In this document: in pieces, positions 61,609 to 64,000 of the stretch
How positions within the stretch are numbered: the first letter of the stretch is position 1
Layout of the letters: every line of letters begins with the position of its first letter
Origin: Rubrivivax sp.
GTDB lineage: Bacteria > Pseudomonadota > Gammaproteobacteria > Burkholderiales > Burkholderiaceae_C
Direction: 5' to 3'
DNA length: 64,000 bases
NCBI GenBank assembly: GCA_020248915.1
Contig: JADCGP010000017.1
Coordinates: forward strand, 248,001 to 312,000
Program-made: the position numbers and the translations under genes
The notes under the pieces: generated by a model
Databases searched by the model: none
Told to the model about the DNA's origin: nothing
The model's input: the letters and a program-made list of their open reading frames with translations, nothing else

Positions 61609-62384
61609 CCACGCCCGACTGCGTGGCGCGTGTCTTCCACGAGGATGCGGTGCACCTGGCGCGCCCGCATCCGCGCGGCCTGGTGCTGCCCGACGGACGC
61701 ATCCTGGCCGAGGACGATGTGACCTGGCTGCCCCCGGTGCAGCCCGGCACCGTGATCGCGCTCGGGCTGAACTACGCGGCGCACGCTCAGGAGCTGGCGG
61801 CCGAACTCGCCCGGCCCGCGGACGCCGAGCCGCTGGTGTTCTTCAAGACCGCCGGCAGCCTGGCCGGCCACCGCGCCCGCACCCAGCGCCCGCGCGGCGT
61901 GCGCTTCATGCACTACGAGTGCGAACTGGCGGTGGTCATCGGCCGTCCCGCGTGGCAGGTGAGCGCGGCCGCGGCCATGGCCCACGTGGCGGGCTACACG
62001 GTGGCCAACGACTACGCCGTGCGCGACCACCTCGAGAACTGGCTCCGGCCCAACCTGCGGGCCAAGAACCGCGACGGTGCCACCTTGCTCGGGCCCTGGC
62101 TCGTGCCGGCCTCGCGGGTGGCGGACCCGCACGCGCTCGCGCTGCGCACCTTCGTCAACGGCGCCTTGACGCAGCAGGGCAGCACGTCGAACATGCTGCA
62201 CCGGATACCGGCGCTGATCGAGTTCCTCAGCGGCTTCATGCCGCTGGCGCCGGGCGACGTGATCCTGACCGGGACGCCCGAGGGAGTCTGCGACGTGCGC
62301 GACGGCGACGAGGTGAGCTGCGAGATCGAGGGCATCGGCCGGCTCCTCGGCGTCGTCGTCGACGAGCCGCCGCCCGCAAGCTGA
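61605..62384 (+). CDS. hpaG2: Homoprotocatechuate pathway decarboxylase/isomerase, HpaG2 half
   Basis: 259-residue FAH-superfamily enzyme. VIALGLNYAAHAQELA near residue 50, MHYECELAVVIGRPAWQV near 105 with the metal-binding Glu pair, YTVANDYAVRDHLENWLRPN with the metal-binding Asp, RAKNRDGATLLGPWLVPA and the C-terminal DVILTGTPEGV show a complete active site. Together with HpaG1 it performs the decarboxylation and isomerisation after CHMS oxidation. ATGA overlap with hpaG1. Confidence 0.93.
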   Translation: MTTPDCVARVFHEDAVHLARPHPRGLVLPDGRILAEDDVTWLPPVQPGTVIALGLNYAAHAQELAAELARPADAEPLVFFKTAGSLAGHRARTQRPRGVRFMHYECELAVVIGRPAWQVSAAAAMAHVAGYTVANDYAVRDHLENWLRPNLRAKNRDGATLLGPWLVPASRVADPHALALRTFVNGALTQQGSTSNMLHRIPALIEFLSGFMPLAPGDVILTGTPEGVCDVRDGDEVSCEIEGIGRLLGVVVDEPPPAS

Positions 62385-62406
62385 GGACCTGGGAGCGATC
62401 ACGCAC

Positions 62407-63864
62407 ATGCACATCCGGCATCTCATCGGCGGCCGTGCGCACGACAGCACCGAGCAGTTCGAGACCCTGAACCCGGCCACCCAGGCCGTGCTGGCCGAGG
62501 TGGCGCGCGGCGGGCCGGCCGAGATCGGGCTGGCCGTGGCAGCGGCCAAGGCGGCGTTCCCGGGCTGGGCGGCCACGCCGGCGGCCGACCGCGCGAAGAT
62601 CATGCACCGGCTCGCCGGCCTGATCACGGCCCACGTCGCCGACCTGGCGGCCGTCGAGACGGCCGACACCGGGCAGCCGATCGCGCAGACCGGCCGGCAG
62701 CTGATCCCGCGCGCCGCCGACAACTTCCGCTACTTCGCCGAGATGTGCGTGCGCGTGGACGGACACACCTACCCGACGCCGACGCACCTGAACTACACGC
62801 TGCTGCACCCGGTGGGGGTGTGCGCGCTGATCAGCCCCTGGAACGTGCCCTTCATGACGGCCACCTGGAAGGTGGCGCCGTGCCTGGCCTTCGGCAACAC
62901 GGCGGTGCTGAAGATGAGCGAGCTGTCGCCGCTCACGGCGGCGCGCCTGGGCGAGCTGGCCCTCGAGGCCGGGGTGCCGCCGGGCGTCCTGAACGTGGTG
63001 CACGGCTTCGGGCCCGAGACCGGCGAGCCGCTGGTGCGCCACCCCGACGTGCGCGCGATCTCCTTCACCGGCAGCACCGCCACCGGCCGGCGCATCGTCG
63101 CCGAGGCCGGACTGAAGAAGTTCAGCATGGAGCTCGGCGGCAAGAGCCCCTTCGTCGTGTTCGAGGACGCCGACCTGACGCGCGCGCTCGACGCGGCCGT
63201 GTTCATGGCCTTCTCGAACAACGGCGAGCGCTGCACCGCCGGCAGCCGCATCCTGGTGCAGCGCAGCCTGTACCAGGCCTTCGCCGGCGAGTTTGCCGCG
63301 CGCGCCTCGCGGCTGCAGGTCGGCGATCCGATGCACGACGCGACGATCGTCGGCCCGATGATCAGCCGCGACCATCTGGCCAAGGTGCGGCGCTTCATCG
63401 CGCTGGGCCTGGAGGAAGGCGCCACGCTGCTCGCGGGCGGGCTGGAGCCGCCGACGCTGCCCCTCGGGCTGGCCGCGGGCAACTTCGTGCAGCCGACCGT
63501 GTTCGCCGACGTCGACAACCGGATGCAGGTGGCGCGCGAGGAGATCTTCGGGCCGGTGGCCTGCCTGATCCCGTTCGACGACGAGGACGACGCGGTGCGC
63601 ATCGCCAACGACACGGCTTACGGGCTGTCGAGCTACGTCTTCACCGAGAACGTCGGTCGCGCGCACCGCGTGGCCGGCCGCATCGAGGCCGGCATGTGCT
63701 TCGTCAACAGCCAGAACGTGCGCGACCTGCGCCAGCCCTTCGGCGGCACCAAGGCGAGCGGCATCGGCCGCGAGGGCGGGCAGTGGAGCCACGAGGTCTT
63801 CCTCGAGCCGAAGAACGTGTGCGTGTCCTACGGCACGCACCCTATCCCGCACTGGGGGCGCTGA
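62407..63864 (+). CDS. hpaE: 5-carboxymethyl-2-hydroxymuconate semialdehyde dehydrogenase
   Basis: 485-residue NAD-dependent aldehyde dehydrogenase. The catalytic Glu is in KKFSMELGGKSPFVVFEDAD near residue 245 and the catalytic Cys in NNGERCTAGSRILVQ near 278; FTGSTATGRRI is the cofactor motif. The beginning HIRHLIGGRAHDSTEQFET and the end KNVCVSYGTHPIPHWGR match HpaE closely. It lies 22 bases after hpaG2, with hpaD 64 bases downstream. Confidence 0.95.
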   Translation: MHIRHLIGGRAHDSTEQFETLNPATQAVLAEVARGGPAEIGLAVAAAKAAFPGWAATPAADRAKIMHRLAGLITAHVADLAAVETADTGQPIAQTGRQLIPRAADNFRYFAEMCVRVDGHTYPTPTHLNYTLLHPVGVCALISPWNVPFMTATWKVAPCLAFGNTAVLKMSELSPLTAARLGELALEAGVPPGVLNVVHGFGPETGEPLVRHPDVRAISFTGSTATGRRIVAEAGLKKFSMELGGKSPFVVFEDADLTRALDAAVFMAFSNNGERCTAGSRILVQRSLYQAFAGEFAARASRLQVGDPMHDATIVGPMISRDHLAKVRRFIALGLEEGATLLAGGLEPPTLPLGLAAGNFVQPTVFADVDNRMQVAREEIFGPVACLIPFDDEDDAVRIANDTAYGLSSYVFTENVGRAHRVAGRIEAGMCFVNSQNVRDLRQPFGGTKASGIGREGGQWSHEVFLEPKNVCVSYGTHPIPHWGR

Positions 63865-63928
63865 TGACGGCCCGCCGCGGCGCCTGCGGCGCCTTGCCCC
63901 CGGCGGGACGCCGCTGAAGGACGGCCCG

Positions 63929-64000
63929 ATGGGCACGCTCGCGCTTGCCGCCAAGATCACGCACGTGCCGTCGATGTTCCTGAGCGAGCTGCCCGGCCCG
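63929..64000 (+). CDS. hpaD: 3,4-dihydroxyphenylacetate 2,3-dioxygenase, 5' end only
   Basis: The first 24 codons are present before the window ends. MGTLALAAKITHVPSMFLSE followed by LPGP is the conserved N-terminus of HpaD, the extradiol ring-cleaving dioxygenase whose product is oxidised by HpaE. The gene order G1-G2-E-D matches known hpa operons. Confidence 0.85.
   Translation, partial: MGTLALAAKITHVPSMFLSELPGP

Overview
The window is very GC-rich DNA with tightly packed, often overlapping genes. The gene set suggests a Burkholderiales betaproteobacterium, perhaps of the Rubrivivax/Leptothrix type: Hox-style hydrogenase maturation genes, a TctC-type binding protein, phenylacetate and homoprotocatechuate genes, and a sulfite reductase paired with a DUF934 protein. 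The taxon is an inference from gene content. I saw no rRNA, tRNA or CRISPR array.

Layout. (1) 1-6.6 kb: assimilatory sulfate reduction. cysH-cysD-cysN-cobA-cbiX (minus) diverges from cysI-DUF934 (plus). The siroheme genes sit in the same operon because CysI needs siroheme. (2) 6.7-18.4 kb: a 15-gene minus-strand operon for [NiFe]-hydrogenase maturation. In transcription order it is a small membrane protein, a HigA-like HTH protein, hoxM, L, O, Q, T, V, hypA, B, F, C, D, E and X. The hydrogenase structural genes (hoxK, hoxG, hoxZ) and the rubredoxin gene hoxR are absent. A palindrome resembling an FNR site lies upstream. HypF is the short, carbamoyltransferase-only form. HypB carries a His/Asp repeat inside its GTPase domain, encoded by a perfect hexanucleotide repeat. 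(3) 18.6-29.4 kb: a LuxR-type two-component system, phoH-ybeY, an ABC-2 exporter, a glycosyltransferase, an MFS transporter and paaZ.

(4) 29.6-36.7 kb: a decaying zone. It holds an IS91-like transposase remnant abutting a truncated ABC permease gene, a frameshifted ABC ATPase, a frameshifted membrane protein, a truncated aldo/keto reductase, an IS1595-like transposase scrap and a sensor kinase with an in-frame amber codon. A LysE-type exporter in the middle still looks intact. (5) 36.7-43.2 kb: a response regulator, a c-type cytochrome, a LysR/TctC pair around a clear palindrome, a bile-acid-symporter-like protein and copCD.

(6) 43.3-49.6 kb: a probable purine or ureide utilisation cluster. 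It has a lone ureD, a nucleobase deaminase, an NMT1-type ABC importer and, divergently, an 8-oxoguanine-deaminase-like amidohydrolase with an AhpD-like protein. (7) 49.8-54 kb: a hybrid sensor kinase and an AMP-forming acyl-CoA ligase. (8) 54-57 kb: two multiheme cytochromes c and a LysR regulator. (9) 57.2-60.8 kb: gcl-hyi-glxR, which converts glyoxylate to glycerate. (10) 60.9-64 kb: hpaG1-hpaG2-hpaE-hpaD (the last cut by the window), the meta-cleavage route for homoprotocatechuate.
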